A stretch of DNA of 64,000 bases from Pseudoscleropodium purum (Eukaryota > Streptophyta > Bryopsida > Hypnales > Brachytheciaceae): positions 9,176,001 to 9,240,000 of the forward strand of contig OZ017804.1 in assembly GCA_963969395.1 (NCBI GenBank), given 5' to 3'. Every line of letters starts with the position of its first letter. Position 1 is the first letter of the stretch. This document shows, in pieces, positions 22,577 to 35,497 of the stretch. The notes under the pieces were generated by a model that was not told the DNA's origin, searched no databases, and saw nothing but the letters and a program-made list of their open reading frames with translations. The position numbers and the translations under genes were made by a program.

Positions 22577-25500
22577 TTAAATCGTAATGGGCCTCGTTCT
22601 CTGATCAGTTACAGCCTCCGGAGACGGGGACGTCGCCGAGAACACCATCCGCTTGTCCCGTCCCATGAGCCAGTTCAACGAGAATCTCCGTGAGAAAGAA
22701 TTCGAAGCAGTCGCCACGACATGCTTCGCTGAAGCATCCCCTGCTCCAAGGTCCTTCACGACGTGCTCCAGCCCTGCGGACGTTTCCGACAGCGAGCGCC
22801 TGTACCAGCTCACGCTCACCTTGCCTTCGGGTAATCGACTCAACGAGGAGCACCGCTGCTTGGGCATTCCGGGGTCCACGGATTCGGGCTCTAGGGATTC
22901 GGGCTCTCGGGATTCGGGCTCTCGGGATTCGGACACTGGTGGCGCTGCGTTTGCAATTGGGGATGACGACGCTGAGGACGATGATGACCAGCGTGTGGAA
23001 GTCTCCTCGACGATCTCGCCGCGTTCGATATCGATGTCGATCCATCGGTCGCCATGCGCACCTGCAATAGCAACTCCAGAAATTCAAGTCAATTTCGTTA
23101 AATCGACGCTATTCCATTGAAATGGCGCAACCTTACCCACACGAAAGGCGAGGAAATGATTTAGGGAGCTGGGAGGATGAAATGAATATGCAATTAGCAG
23201 TTGCATATCCATCGATACAAGAAGTTATTGTAAATGTCAAAATGGCACACGGAATACCGCCTGTTTGACGGAATTGACGTTAATTTATCCGCGTGGCTGC
23301 ATACTAGGCTTAAGCTAGTTGTTCTATGAGGCGCACCTATTCATGTGATAACACATTACAAAACAGGATATGATTTTGATTCAACCAGTATACTCTAGAA
23401 TGGTAAGTAACAACGTACATGCTACTACTTGCTCTCGAGAGTCAACTAATCCGGGAGCTCCTAACAGCTGGTATAAGAAGCTATTGAGGGAAATCAGCCC
23501 AAAGAACCGAGTAGGATTCGCTACCAGGAACTGTTCAAATGAGCATCAATGCAATTTCTGCAGCAAATCGATACTGAAGTACTTGAATGCTCTACCAAAA
23601 CTGGACACCGACGGTTCAAAAAAGCAGACATTTCTAAGAAATTGAACACCACAGATCTACGCGAAGATCTCTTCAATGACATTCTGGAATACTCTGCACG
23701 CTTGCCACGCTATCATTGACTGTAGCCCACTTGTCTCAAATCCCAACTATTTGACATGCAATATGACTGTTTCCCAAGCAGTCCAGTCCTTCAATTTCGT
23801 TAAATTGGCGGTGTTCCAATACTTAGTGACCTTTTGGGTCGGAACCCGCAGACAGAAACCCATACCCGTTTCTAGGTTTTAGACCTTCATGTACATATAT
23901 GTCACAATTTTCGGTGCTGGAATTAATCGAACCAATGTAGCGATAAATTTGACCGTGAGGGACTAGATTTTGTACCTGGCGAGTCCTGCAGCGCATAATC
24001 CGCCGGCGAGAACCCTGCCCCCGAATACTCACTCCCAATCGGCGTCAACAGCTCCCTCACCCTTGACAGCGTATGCGGCGTATACAACCCCCGACTGGCC
24101 CAAAACAGATCATCCTTCGCGGGCGTCCCCCCCACACTACTACTCCCCAGCTCCGGAATACTATCCGAGAGCGCACTCCGATGCCGCGGCTTATCACTCG
24201 CCCAGTCTTGCCTTCTCCCCGGGTACGGCGTGGGCGCCATCCGGAGTTCCCAGCTCGCAGGGTCCACGATGTACTCGTAACTCCCCATGGAATAGGACCG
24301 TGCTCCCTGGCGAGTCAGCTGGCGAGTATCCGAGGAGCCTGCCGTGGATTTCACCAAGTGCCCCAAGTGCACTTTGAGCACGCGAGGCTCTCCGTGTGAG
24401 TCGATGACGCGGATGGTGGGAGCGAAGGGGCTCGGGGTGTCGAGGGGCGCGCGAGGGGGAGAGAGGGAGAGGGAGGGCGAGTCGTGAATCTCTTGGATCT
24501 CGTTCTCGGATTCGGCGGAGTCGACGTCGCAGATGCGGAAGGAGTTTTGGTAGGAGCCGTGGATGGAGCCGTGGAGGCTGCTGGCGACCAGGTGGTGGGA
24601 GTGGGGGTCTTGCGAGGGGCAGATGAACCTGGTGGGGCAATATCATGAAGGGGCAATGACGGGAGTTAGTCTCGAGCACACATAGTTTACCAAAATCCCA
24701 AATTGAAATTGAAATCTCAGGCATACTGCATAGTTACCAGAGATAGACATCGTTAAGCACTCAATGCATTTCATGTGGAGTTTTCATCAATCTCAGGGCT
24801 CCATGCAGGCACGGTTTGGTCACAGATGGGCCTAGAAATTGCTGTAGAGTTTCATTTTGCATCTCAAGCATCCCTTCTTCATACATATTTGCACTACTTA
24901 ACTGATGTCATTTCAAAGAAAATCTCAAAATGAATAAGAAACTGGAAGCCTGTTCACGAAAACCGACTGACTGGTACTGATACAAGTTTTCACCAATCAC
25001 ATGGCTCCAAGCACAGGTTGGTCAAGGTTTTCGTGTAGAGTTTTGAATCTCATTCCCTTACATCTACTTAACAGGCATCATTTCAAGGGTAATCCTAAAA
25101 TAATACAAGAAACTGGAAGCATATCCACGGTAAACGACTGCTCCTAATGCGCTTATATGTCTGCTTTGGCTCAACATCTGACCTGCTGCAGTGCATCATT
25201 GCCAAACTCTACGCACATTGCCATGCTATAATCTCAAGCAGTATGCGAAAAAGAAAAAACGCAAGACTTGTCAACGACAGCCGATTGATAATGGGCTCGT
25301 TTGGCTCAAAATCTGACCTAATGGCATGCTTCATTGGCAAACTTCACGCAAATCGCCAAGCTATGTATAATTTCAAGTGAAATACCAAGTGAAAACATCA
25401 AAACAAGTCGACGAAAGCTGATTGATAATGATGCCCGTTTGGCTCAAAATCTGACCTGTTAGAGTGCATCATGGCCAAATGCACTCTAACAGCAACACCA

Positions 25501-26140
25501 AAACCTGTCGATTGTAAATTAAGCCATTCGGTTCAAACACTGACCTGTTGGAGTGCATCATATCCGACGTCGACGCTCCCACCTCATCACACACCCTTCC
25601 TGGATCCGGCAACAAGCTTCTCCGACACAACGGGCACGTCGAGTTCGACAGCAACCACGTATCAATACACTCGATGTGAAACGCGTGCTTGCACTTGGGT
25701 AACAACCTCAACCGATCCTCATCCCCAAACTCCGTCAAGCATACTGCACAGTCGGCGCTGTCCTTCAACCCCCTAATAGACCCGTAGCTGAACACGGGGA
25801 GCGTATCAATGAACGCCTGCTCCACTCCCGCATCGTGTAAGTGGAACAGGTGCTGCAGCTGGCCATGGAGCGCGCTCACCAGAGGGCTGTGGTGACGCTG
25901 GGGAGCTCGGGCGTTTCTCCGACGGCCCAGGCAGCGTGCCAGGAGGTGCAGGAACCCCGAGAGGATGAAGACTACGCTGAGGATGACGACGATAACTACC
26001 ACTGAAGGGTTGAGATGTGGCGACGACGAAGACGACGATTGTGTTGGGGCCACTTGGGGTTGCGGGGGGAGGACGCTTGGGTACACTACATTGGGGTAGC
26101 TTCTCAGTGGCGTGGCTTCAGGGTCGTCGGTGGGCGACAT
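22577..26140 (-). CDS. RING-H2 finger E3 ubiquitin ligase, ATL family (three exons, 577 aa)
   Basis: Exons are 26140-25545, 24628-23976 and 23061-22577. The introns are GT-AG: donor CAACAG/GTCAGT with acceptor GCCCCACCAG, and donor GCCAG/GTACAA with acceptor CTATTGCAG. The phases match and give 577 codons. Residues 46-67 form one membrane segment after a proline/serine-rich N-terminus. The GLD-motif equivalent is GVEQAFIDTLPVF (105-117). RING-H2 ligands are C131, C134, C150, H152, H155, C158, C169 and C172. ATL proteins are membrane-anchored E3 ligases that bind E2 through the RING and act in defence and development. The tail has YSMGSYEYIVD (exon 2) and RRFSLNWLMGRDKRM (exon 3), as in the longer ATL13/46-like members, plus tandem ESREP repeats. 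It is longer than typical ATLs, which are usually intronless, so the two introns are notable. No stops or frameshifts occur. GC content is far above that of the neighbours. Confidence 0.93.
22874..22935 (-). repeat. 15-bp tandem repeats in ATL exon 3 (ESREP units)
   Basis: CTCGGGATTCGGGCT is repeated in tandem in frame and gives successive E-S-R/L-E-P units in the low-complexity linker of the ATL tail. The unit is a multiple of three, so length change would keep the frame. Confidence 0.85.
24778..25560. repeat. Tandem repeats in ATL intron 1, including copies of the exon 1 splice donor
   Basis: The donor-side segment (on the plus strand, CTGACCTGTTGGAGTGCATCA) recurs at about 25540 (the real junction), 25451, 25313 and 25178. 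The spacings are 89, 138 and 135 bp, with a shared GGCTCAAAATCTGACC lead. On the gene strand the 25451 copy gives CTAACAG/GTCAGA, a usable-looking donor. A second pair of about 200-bp repeats (24778-24985 and 24986-25150) shares GGCTCCA-GCA, CATTTCAA and AAGAAACTGGAAGC blocks. The structure reflects repeated local duplication inside the gene. Confidence 0.8.
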
Positions 26141-27410
26141 TGGGCCCTCTGGGTACCTTACCTACAGCGGCAATGGCGGGCACGGGAACTCCAGCCGTTG
26201 CTAGTGTTTGAAACACGCTGTGGGGGCTCCTGTTCTCTTCGACCTATTCCGCAGTTTCCAATGCGTGACGGTGAGCTCCATGGCCTCCGCGACGGTCACG
26301 TACTCAGAGACAAGCTCAGCTGTTTGCTCGTTGCCGATACGTCGTCGCCATGTCCTAAACTTAGCTTCCACTGCTAGCTAGCTAGTCCCTGTGCCCGTTA
26401 GAATGCTTCCATGGCGACATCACACTGTAAAACTAGCTCCTTTGTCTGATTTGTTTCTGAGAAGCTCTAGTCTCATTTGGTTCTGTTGTTCCGGTCCCAT
26501 GTTGTGCGAGCATTCTGCAATGCATGCAATTACTAACATATTCTAGCTAGGTCCCTGAAAGAAGCTGGCGCGCTAGCTCCAGGTAGTGCGTGCGTGCAGA
26601 ACTTATCCCGGAGCTTGAAACGCAGCCTCCGTCGTCATCAGAGTAAGCTGTTGGCAGCTGCGACATACTCTCTCCCTAGTTCTCGTCGCCATTGTGAGAA
26701 TCATGCGTGCTCAAGCTTCACAATCCTCCTCCACATTTCTACTTCCGCACCCACATGAAGGCCCAAACTGACCAGCCTCCAACATGCAGACTATCAAAGT
26801 TGATGAAAACCAGCGTCAAGGAAAACAGAATATTCTTTCACAAAATAACACCTTATTGAATTCCTAGAAATGACTCAAAACAAATCTAAGCTGCGCCACC
26901 TCTTACGTCGTGATGTAAGCGATTTGTCAACCAGGCAGGCAGATAACTTCGCTGCAAGCTTCCAAAAGGCGCGGCATTGGACGGGTCCATGCCATAGCAG
27001 CAAAAACAGCGTTTCCGCGCAACGGGCTGGCAGTAGCCTAGTTTCAAGCACCTGCAGGGGAGCTACCAGGTTACACTACGTACACTAGACGGGGAAATCG
27101 AAGAGACGGAGCTGCATGCTGTGACAGTGTAAGGACGAAGGAGAGCCTGTAATTGGCCTAGGTTAAGCTTCCCTAAGCTTAGGATTAGTTTTCCTTTGCT
27201 TTAGTTTGCTTGGTGTCAGTCACGGCCTGACTTATTTGCTGTCACGTTGCTGCAGCAATCTGACCATCGAATTCGACAAGTGGTGTGGGCCTGGGCTTCC
27301 CTCTGACACCACCCAACGTTCGACTTGGCTCTCCATGACGATCATAAATGCGCACACTCATCAATTCGCCAAAAACTCAATAACATATAACATATATATA
27401 CCCAGGCAAT
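26141..27410. promoter_or_regulatory. 5' flank of the ATL gene, no second gene recognised
   Basis: This is the upstream region of the minus-strand ATL gene and must hold its promoter and 5' UTR. It is GC-richer than the surroundings, with a GCTAGCTAGCTAG run near 26372. I see no convincing TATA box at a fixed distance and no coherent protein. The open frames at 26015-26377 and 26870-27088 look like chance frames. Confidence 0.4.
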
Positions 27411-27414
27411 AAGA

Positions 27415-28560
27415 AAAAAAGGGAGGCCAGGCCAGGCCAGACCAGCAATGAACGAAGCTCAGTGGCTCATCGAATCATCACGGAGTTCCATATTCGCTAT
27501 CATTTTTCTTCCAGGAATTATTACAGTATTTGAGAATCGGTATGTAGTTCCTGTTCAGACTATGAAAAAATAGAGAATTCTAGCTATGAAATTCAGAAAT
27601 GAATAAGACGAGAAAGATCATTTCATCACACAGCTTGCGTAATGCATGCTTTACATCTCGACAAGAGCACAAAATGTGAGAACAATAATCAATTCACCTC
27701 AAGTTGTATATTATAATGCAAGTAATAAGAAACCAACAATGAAACGAAGCTCGCGCCTCGCGGGTTCATGTATCGAATCCTCAAGCAGCTAGTTCAATGT
27801 TCTTTAGTCATTTGCTTGTGAAATTATATATTATTTTTCTCTGTGGATGCTCTACGAACGTGGTTCCTGATCAGACTGGCTGTGTACAAAAAAATCAGTT
27901 TAATTCAGAAATGAATAAGAGAAGCTCATCTAATCGATCATCAGGTAAGCTTAGCTGGCTTTCAGTTCCTCTGTCTTTCATCTCCATAACAGCAGTAATT
28001 GTGAGAAATAACCAATTTACCCCAAATGTACATAATGCAATTAATAAGAAACCAACAATGAACGACGGAAGCTGGTTCATACCTTAACTTTAAACCGAAT
28101 CATGAAGCAGGTTCAATATTCTTGATCATTTGTATGTGAAATAAATTCTTCTATGGATGCTCTACGTGATTCCTGTTCAGACTGGCTATCGATCCGAAAG
28201 AAATCAATCCAATTCTGAAATGAATAACTTTAAATACGAGAAGCTCACTCATCAAATCATCACGCAGTTTGCGTTCTTCTTCAGTTTCATCTCCGTAATG
28301 ACAATAAATGCGCCCCAAACGTATGTAATGCAATTAAGAGAAACCAGCAATGAATCACTCAAGCAGTTGAACAAGATTCTTTTTTCATTCGTTTGGGTCT
28401 TCCGGAAGAGTGAAGACTATCCAAAAAAGTTCCAATCAAATTCAAAAATGAAGACAAGATGCTCATTGAGTCATCAATGCAAAACAAAATATATTCACCC
28501 GGAATACAGAAACGAAGACAAGAAAACAAAGAAACTCGTTGAATCATAAAGTGGGTACAC
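27415..28560 (+). repeat. About four diverged tandem units of ~300 bp
   Basis: Units are anchored by AAACCAACAATGAACGAAGC-like words near 27446, 27741, 28047 and 28343, about 300 bp apart. Each carries TTCTGAAATGAATAA, GATGCTCTACG, TTCCTGTTCAGACTGG and CAATTAATAAGAAACC-like blocks in the same order. The short open frames on both strands follow the repeat and show no conserved protein. Promoter-like, centromeric or element origin is not evident. Confidence 0.75.
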
Positions 28561-31029
28561 ACAAAATTACACCCTGCTTAAATCCCAATTGAATATGTAC
28601 AGTACATATGTTGGAAAAACAATTTTAGAACATCTACCAAAAAAAACTTTGTTCTTTCATAACTTTCGCATACAATATCCAATGCCGTGTTTTTGTGCAA
28701 GTTGGAACCTCCACTTTCACTTGCCAACATGAAAACATGAAAATTGGACCAATCTAATAATAGTAACTAAGGCACATTAGCCAAAAGTGACACTTATTGT
28801 TGTTTTTGTTTATTTAAAAAAAATTAATTTGTACTTGCAGTGTGGGGTGCAATAAAAAACAAAACCTTATCATCCCTCCTAAGGGTTCAAATTTTTCCTA
28901 ATGATGTTGGGTATTCTTTCCTTGTGACATCTTTTTTTTACTTTCCTATATAAAAAAATGGTAAATTCAGATTTTTTTTTAAGCATATTTTCTATTTAAT
29001 ATGAATTTTTTCACCACTTGTTCAAAAATTCATAATAATTTCATATTTTCATAGAAGATTTGAAAAATTTTATAGCTTATAGAAGACTTGCAATTACATC
29101 ATTGAAGAACAAAAATAATAATTCGCATTCATGTATAGTAACAAAATGGGATCATATATAAAAAAAAATTTGAAGTTTGAAAAATGGTCTTAGACCTATC
29201 CTATCAAGTTTTAAGTCTCTCTTTCATTTCCATATATAGTAGCAATAAATTATGCAAAAAATAAGCAATTCACTCTATACTTGACTCTTATAAATTGAAA
29301 AAGTTGCTCTTTCTTTTAGTTGGCTCAAAATGATTCTAACTTCAATGCAATTACTTGGATCAATGATAGGATTTAATAAGAGATTTCGAATAGCTTGCTT
29401 GATAGTATTAGAATGGCTCTTCAAACAAATATAATCCATAATGTTTTGGTAAGTGCAATTTTGGACAAAACATGGGATTTTTTTGGTGTATTTGATATAT
29501 AAGGTGCACAAATTGTAGTACCATAAGTGTGGAGTTGAATTGAAAATTTATTTGTTGAATATTGAATTCTTGCTAAGAAAATAAGGTTGAATAGATTCTA
29601 GAAATTGAATTTTTTGGCAATATTTTTTTCACATACAAAAAAAAATTGAAAAAAAAATTTACCAAAGAAATTGGCATTTGTTTTCATAATTATATTCCAT
29701 CAACCTTGCCTATAATTGTGGAATACAATAGTGACCAAGCTATTGCATTCACGTTGAATTAAACCCAATGGCTCATAACACTTACAACTTAGATCATTAT
29801 TCTTCTTCCTATATGGCCAATAAGCTATAAAAAGCTCTTGTATTCTACATGTATGGTGTCATATTTGAGCATGACAAGGTTTATATGTTAAAATGGCACC
29901 TCAACAAAAGATGTTGATTGCTAAATTATCAATTCAATGGTGTATGGCTTGTCATATTTCAATACATGATTTGTCTTCCAAAAGTCAAATATTGCACCAT
30001 ATATTGTATATGGATCCCTACAAACCTTTAAAGGATGATTACCTTCCATAATTTGTAGTTAGATAATAGTAGACATATATGGATACATTCAATATCCCAT
30101 ACCTTTTGTACCTATAACGAGCTCATTCATTTGCATATAAATCAAGCTATATGTGAAACTATAATCCTTTTCATTTTGAAATGACAATGCTATGGCACAT
30201 CAAACATATCCCAAATGCATCCCCCAAATGACTATAACTATGACCCCCAAATACAAACTTGAGCTATATGTCATGTCCCATATGTGAATATATTATATGG
30301 ACATTCATACAATATATGAGCATATACCATGTATATGCATCCATATCCACAAAATGCATTATCCAACTTTGGTCACCTTATGCAAAAAATTAATTTTTTG
30401 AAGCCAAATTATTTTGGAAATTAATACACTACTTTGCAAAATCCAAAGAAAATGAAACATAAAGAAAGTCAAAATGTCTTTAGATAAAATTCACCTATTC
30501 AACAAGACCACAAGTTCCCCCAAGTTCCTAGACTATGGAACTTGACTACAATAGCAATTTGATATAGCACAGTGACTACCACGTTAGATAATAATAATAA
30601 AATATTTTTGAAATATTTTTTTGAACAAATATATATTAAAAATATTTTATATTTTGGCCCCCCCTCCAAACATTCAATGTAGAAAAGATCCCTTTACAAC
30701 TTGATTCCATGACATCCAAAATTCATTCTTCCAACTTTGCAACAAAGCAAAGACACTATGAAAAAGAATGAGTTCATTGAAAGCCATAGCTATCACTTTT
30801 CTATGCAATGAAGAAAATTATTCAACTTTCAACATTAACCCCTAAAGTTTTTTCATATTTAAAGGCCCTAAATAACTTTTTTTTCTTTTCCAAAGAACCC
30901 TAAACAACTTCAAATTACTAGCCTCCAAAGCAAAGCTAAAATCTTCATCTATTTCTTTTTAACAAATCTAAGTGTATAATCTTTTAGTTAACTTACAAAC
31001 CTCCTAAAACTTCACAATTAAAAAACTTA
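28561..31029. other. AT-rich spacer, nothing recognised
   Basis: No protein, RNA gene or structured repeat recognised on either strand. 30000-30360 has ATATGG/CATATA words only. Confidence 0.5.
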
Positions 31030-31625
31030 CTAATTGCAAAATCACAATGCTCAAATTTCAAAAAGAAGTAGAAAAATTTGAGAATGGTTTAAAATACTAA
31101 ATTGTTATGAATTTAATTTTGGAATTGAAAAATGCCAATCCCAATGGCTGTAATGCTGTAATAAACAATTTACATCCTTTGATTTAATTTGATTTCCAAA
31201 AAATAAAATTGAAAATTGAGTTAAGTAAAGGACTTCAAAGTTTATTTTAGAATAGAGATCCTATAATTGCTTGCAAACTAAAACTCTTGATAACTTTCAT
31301 ATTTTACATTGAAATGGAATGATTCAAAGTTTTTCACGTATATTTAAATCTAGAAAACCAATTTCAAATTTTAATTTCTTATAAAAGTGAAATTTTTTGA
31401 ACTGCCCGAGGTATTTGGACTCCAAAACCAACTGCATATTATACAATAACTTTGTAAATCACGTAGTTAAAAGTTATGAAAATTGTTGGTCCTTAAAGCT
31501 ATTCTTCATCCACATATTGTATGAAAATTTCAAAGAAAATAATGGAAGTTCTTCTCTTGGTTAGTTGCCAAAATTTCTATATTGCCAAAAAAACATTGTT
31601 TAGTCTTTTAGGGATTAATTGAAGG
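31030..31625 (+). repeat. Dispersed repeat family R1, 3' part
   Basis: Matches the second half of the copy at 11590-12715, including AAATACTAAATTGTTA, AAATTGAAAAATGCCAAT, GGACTTCAAAGTTT and the closing GTTGCCAAAATTTCTATATTG block. The first half is absent or too diverged to see. Confidence 0.65.
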
Positions 31626-31857
31626 GTTGCCAAAAATCATGAAAAAACTATTTCATAATTTCCAAATAACTTATTAATTAAAAAAAATGAACCACTAAAC
31701 TAACCCTTCCAATTTTAAATAATTTATATAGAAAAAATGTGCCAAAGGTGACCTTAGGCTATAATATCTTATGCAACTCTAAAAATGCAATGAAGCTCAT
31801 GCAATCATCAAATAGTCCAATGATCTCTAACTATCACTAACCCCTAAAATTCTTTGA

Positions 31858-32765
31858 CTATGTTTTCACCAAAAACGCTCCAAAACTGCCATTTTTAGGA
31901 CAAATATAAACAAAAAAAAATTAACATTTTTGGACACATCCAACTATAGAAATTTGTAGTATGATAATTTTAAAAGATGTTGGAAAAATTTCAAAAATTT
32001 CCACCATGTAGATTGCAAGGTATTAGTGTTTGAATTGACGAAAAGCCTTTTTTTGGCCTTGCAAAAAAATAGGTAGGTGCACTTCACAAGGTCACATTTA
32101 TATGAGTAAATTTCCAAAATGGTTGCAACTCTTTGGATTCATTCTTCAAGGCAAATTGGCTAGATCATTTGGAATTGTACAACATATAGGAAAAAAAATA
32201 GTAAGTAAAAAAAATAGAGGATGAATCAAAATACTAAATTGTTAATAATTTTGTTATAGAATTGAAAAATGCCAATTTCAGTGGTTGTAATGTTGTAAGC
32301 TTGTAAGAAACAATCTTCACCTAATACTTTTATTATTATTTTCAAAACTATTAGAAATTGAGTTCGAAAAGAACTTCAAAGTTTATTTTGGGATAGAAAA
32401 TCTATGACCATTTGCAAACTAAAACACCTCACAAATTTTGACTCATTTATCAAAATGGAATGATTCTAAGCTTTCTATGTATATATAAATATAAAAAGTT
32501 AATTTCGAATTTGTGTTTTTGAAAAAGGTGATTTTTTTCGATCTACTTGGACTTCCCGAGTTGAAAAATAAACTAAATATTAGGCCATAACTTTTGACTC
32601 ATATTTTCAAATGTCCTGAAATTCAATGTACATGAAAGATATTCCTCATCCACACCTTCTATTAAAATTTGGGCCAAAAATATAGAAATCTCCATTCACA
32701 TTCACCTGTCCAAAGAAGTTATGTTGCCAAAAAAAAGCACCTTGGTCCTTTAGCAGTTAACCCCT
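31858..32765 (+). repeat. Dispersed repeat family R1, near-complete copy in tandem
   Basis: Begins with ACTATGTTTTCACCAA and ACGCTCCAAAACTG as the 11626 copy does, then repeats the same ordered blocks to a closing ATGTTGCCAAAAAAAAGCACC block. It follows the 31030 copy in the same orientation 230 bp later. Shared order over about 900 bp makes common ancestry clear. No ORF. Confidence 0.7.
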
Positions 32766-35497
32766 ACAAGACTAGAGGTGTAGAAAACAATGTTGCACAA
32801 GCCACCTAATAGCCTTGTGGTCCTTTGAAGATTAACAATCAGTCACATAATTGCAGGGGTGGCTACATTCAAAACCAAGTAAATGATGTGTAATTTCTTC
32901 ATTGGTTGGCTCCGTGAATAAATCAGCCATGGCCATAAATTTAAAAAAAATTCAAACTATTGTTGGTACTAAACCAAGGGACAAACTTTCTACGTGGTTG
33001 CTACAGCTCATAAAGAACACAATTGATTGCAACACATAAAAGTATTCCTTCATCCCAAATTCGTTAATGAATATAAGAAACAATAGGAGGACAAATCATT
33101 CAATCCATGTACACACATATATTTTCAATCAATCGATCGTTCAAAGCTGAATTATTTCCATCCAAAAGAAAAACTTTCTCTGTCAAGTTCCATTGATATT
33201 CTTCGAATGAATACCTGCTTTCTGGAGGACGTAAACCGCATAATTCCCAAGTTGCATTGTCGTCATCAATCCGAGTTTCACATAGGGATGCGTTTTTTTT
33301 GGGGTTTTTTTTGGGTTTTTTTTTTCTTCCAGAATTGATCTCACTGATCCCTTTTTGAAGCTTTGTTTTCATCCTGCAAGCATGCAACTGAAGCACATGA
33401 CTCGATCATGAGTGACGCCTGCCTTTTCCTGCTTCCTTGTCAATTTTGCTGCTTTGTTTTGTTTTGTTGGATGTGATCAATAACTCCCGCGCAGTTGCAC
33501 TGCCACAACTGAAAATGCAGCCATCACACTCATGGGTGGCCTTTTCGGAGCTCCAGGTGACAGACAGACAGACAGACGGGTGGACGGACGGAGTTTAGGG
33601 TCTCACCCTGGTGCGTGTCTTTGCTTCCATGGTGGATTCCGGCATTCAGGATTTCAAAATTTTACCCCAGCAACAATTAGCCTTTTAACCCCTGTGTGTC
33701 AGAGTGGCTGATTTTTGGATGTTTGAGAAAGAAGGATCTGTGGACTACCATGTTCATCAAATATTATAATCTTGAAATCCGCACGGTGGATTCCCTTATA
33801 AATTTCAGATTTGCACTCATGAGTAAGTTGGCTTCAAATCTGAACCATGAAAACTTCTGTAACCAAGTAATTTGGGAATTATTCCAAGTTTTCTGGATCC
33901 AACAAAAAATGCTCCTCACTTGTGCTGTTCTCTCTGTGACGCACAGGGGTTAATTCCCGTATTCAACCAGTAGTACTAAACTTACGGAGTACTAGCTTAG
34001 AGTTAATCATAAAGACCCCCCCAGTTTGAACTGAAACAAGGGTGTTAAAGGAAGGATAGTACAAAAGAAAGACAACACCAAACTCCATTGGACCTCAGTT
34101 TTAGTGCTCCACGGAATTTTATCTAGTGTTTTCCTCCCAAAGTATGGTTCCTGGTCCAGCATTGTAGACACTTTATGATTACCTCAATTGAGTCCAGCCT
34201 TTTCACTATTTTTTTACTCTAGAATGTAAATTTTTCAAGATTTTTTTATCACTGTTACTTGTTTGATGTTTTCAAATTGCATCTGCTTTTTTCCCCAATT
34301 CCAAGGCTATCAATGAACTAACCAGTAATTTCTTCTAGAACATTGGCAAATTCAAGCGGAATAAATTGCCATTGGACGTTTTAAATTCCATAGAATAATT
34401 CTAACTTGTTAGAACTGTTTGTTTTTGTTTCTAAAGGCTACTTCACACATGGGCCGAAGGTTGAGAGTCCGTCAACTTCTACCAATCAGATTTCAGAAAC
34501 CCCTGAATTTGGCCTCTCAATCCTTCACACAAGGTGGCACAATCCAAAGTCTGTTGCCCTCCAAATTACCTACATGGTAGCCCGAACTTCAATGTGATGA
34601 TGGCCTTGCGACGGACTCTCGACCATAGTTTGGGTCGTCACTTTGTGGCAACCCAAACTCTAGTCGAGAGTCCGTTGAATTTACCATTTATTACCCATTT
34701 TTTTGAACTCTTGCCCAAAGTTTAACCCTAAACTCTCACAGCCTCTTGACTTGGTCAGCTCATGTGTGGAGCGCCCCTAAATGTGGAAGAGTTTTATTCT
34801 ACTGTAGTAGAACTCATTTAAATTTGTGCCTGTGTGTATGCAAAAGGACAATCACTCAGGAGAAGGTATGTGGAACTTAATTGTATTTGGTGGCAGTTTG
34901 TACTCTGATATGAGGTTTTCATTAAATGGGACCTACGAATAGGATGTCTTCATTGAGTACCTTAACTTACAATGTGACTGAATTGAATGAATGGGCCAGG
35001 TGGTCTGTCAATTGTTTCACTTGTTGTGGATATGAAGAATTGAAGTTGCAGAGTTGAATCCCACTTTAAAAAAAATGATTGATTGATACCATTTCAGTAA
35101 ATAACTTTAACAGTTCTCGGCCTTTTGGGCTTTCAAGTCCAGACAGGTTGGTGATGTTTTTTTGTGGTTTTCGGACCAACAGTTCTGTGTGGCCTTTAAT
35201 TCTTTGAAGAAGGTTCTGAGTTTTCTGGCTTTTCATGGACTCGAATTGAAGATGAGTGGTGACCTACCATGTATGTAGTTTTTTGGGGGGGGGTTTTCAA
35301 GAAAAGAATGGTGATCATTAAAAAACCAAAAAAGAGGAACGATCAATCCATATGAAATGTGTGTGCAACTTTGGAGGAAAGTTGATAGAGAGGTGCTACT
35401 TGGGACCATGTATATAATTTTGAAACTTGGTGGCTTTACTTTTTCTAATTGCATAGCAACAACTAGTCGATTAGTAGGTTATTGTAGGGAACTAAAT
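32766..35497. other. Spacer; possible miniature element near 34435-34772
   Basis: No gene recognised. An open frame on the minus strand (33396-33100, 98 codons) has a lysine run encoded by poly-A and no known motif. GACAGACAGACAGACGG lies near 33563. At 34435-34772 the word GAGAGTCCGT occurs three times in both orientations, and the outer ends carry TTCACACATG and its rough complement CATGTGTGGAG. This suggests a decayed miniature element without a provable target duplication. Confidence 0.4.

Noticed and set aside
22605..23120. Long frames on both strands over ATL exon 3 (155-160 codons)
   Set aside because: They are shadows of the exon. Only the 22577 frame joins in phase with exon 2 and keeps the family tail.
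23370..23645. 91-codon plus-strand frame in ATL intron 2
   Set aside because: It has no known motif, lies antisense within an intron, and its composition looks random.
24194..24724. 176-codon minus-strand frame over ATL exon 2
   Set aside because: It is proline/arginine-rich and out of frame with the RING exon; the alternative frame fits splice phases and ATL tail motifs.
33100..33396. 98-codon minus-strand frame
   Set aside because: Its lysine run comes from a poly-T tract on the plus strand, and no motif or partner exon was recognised.
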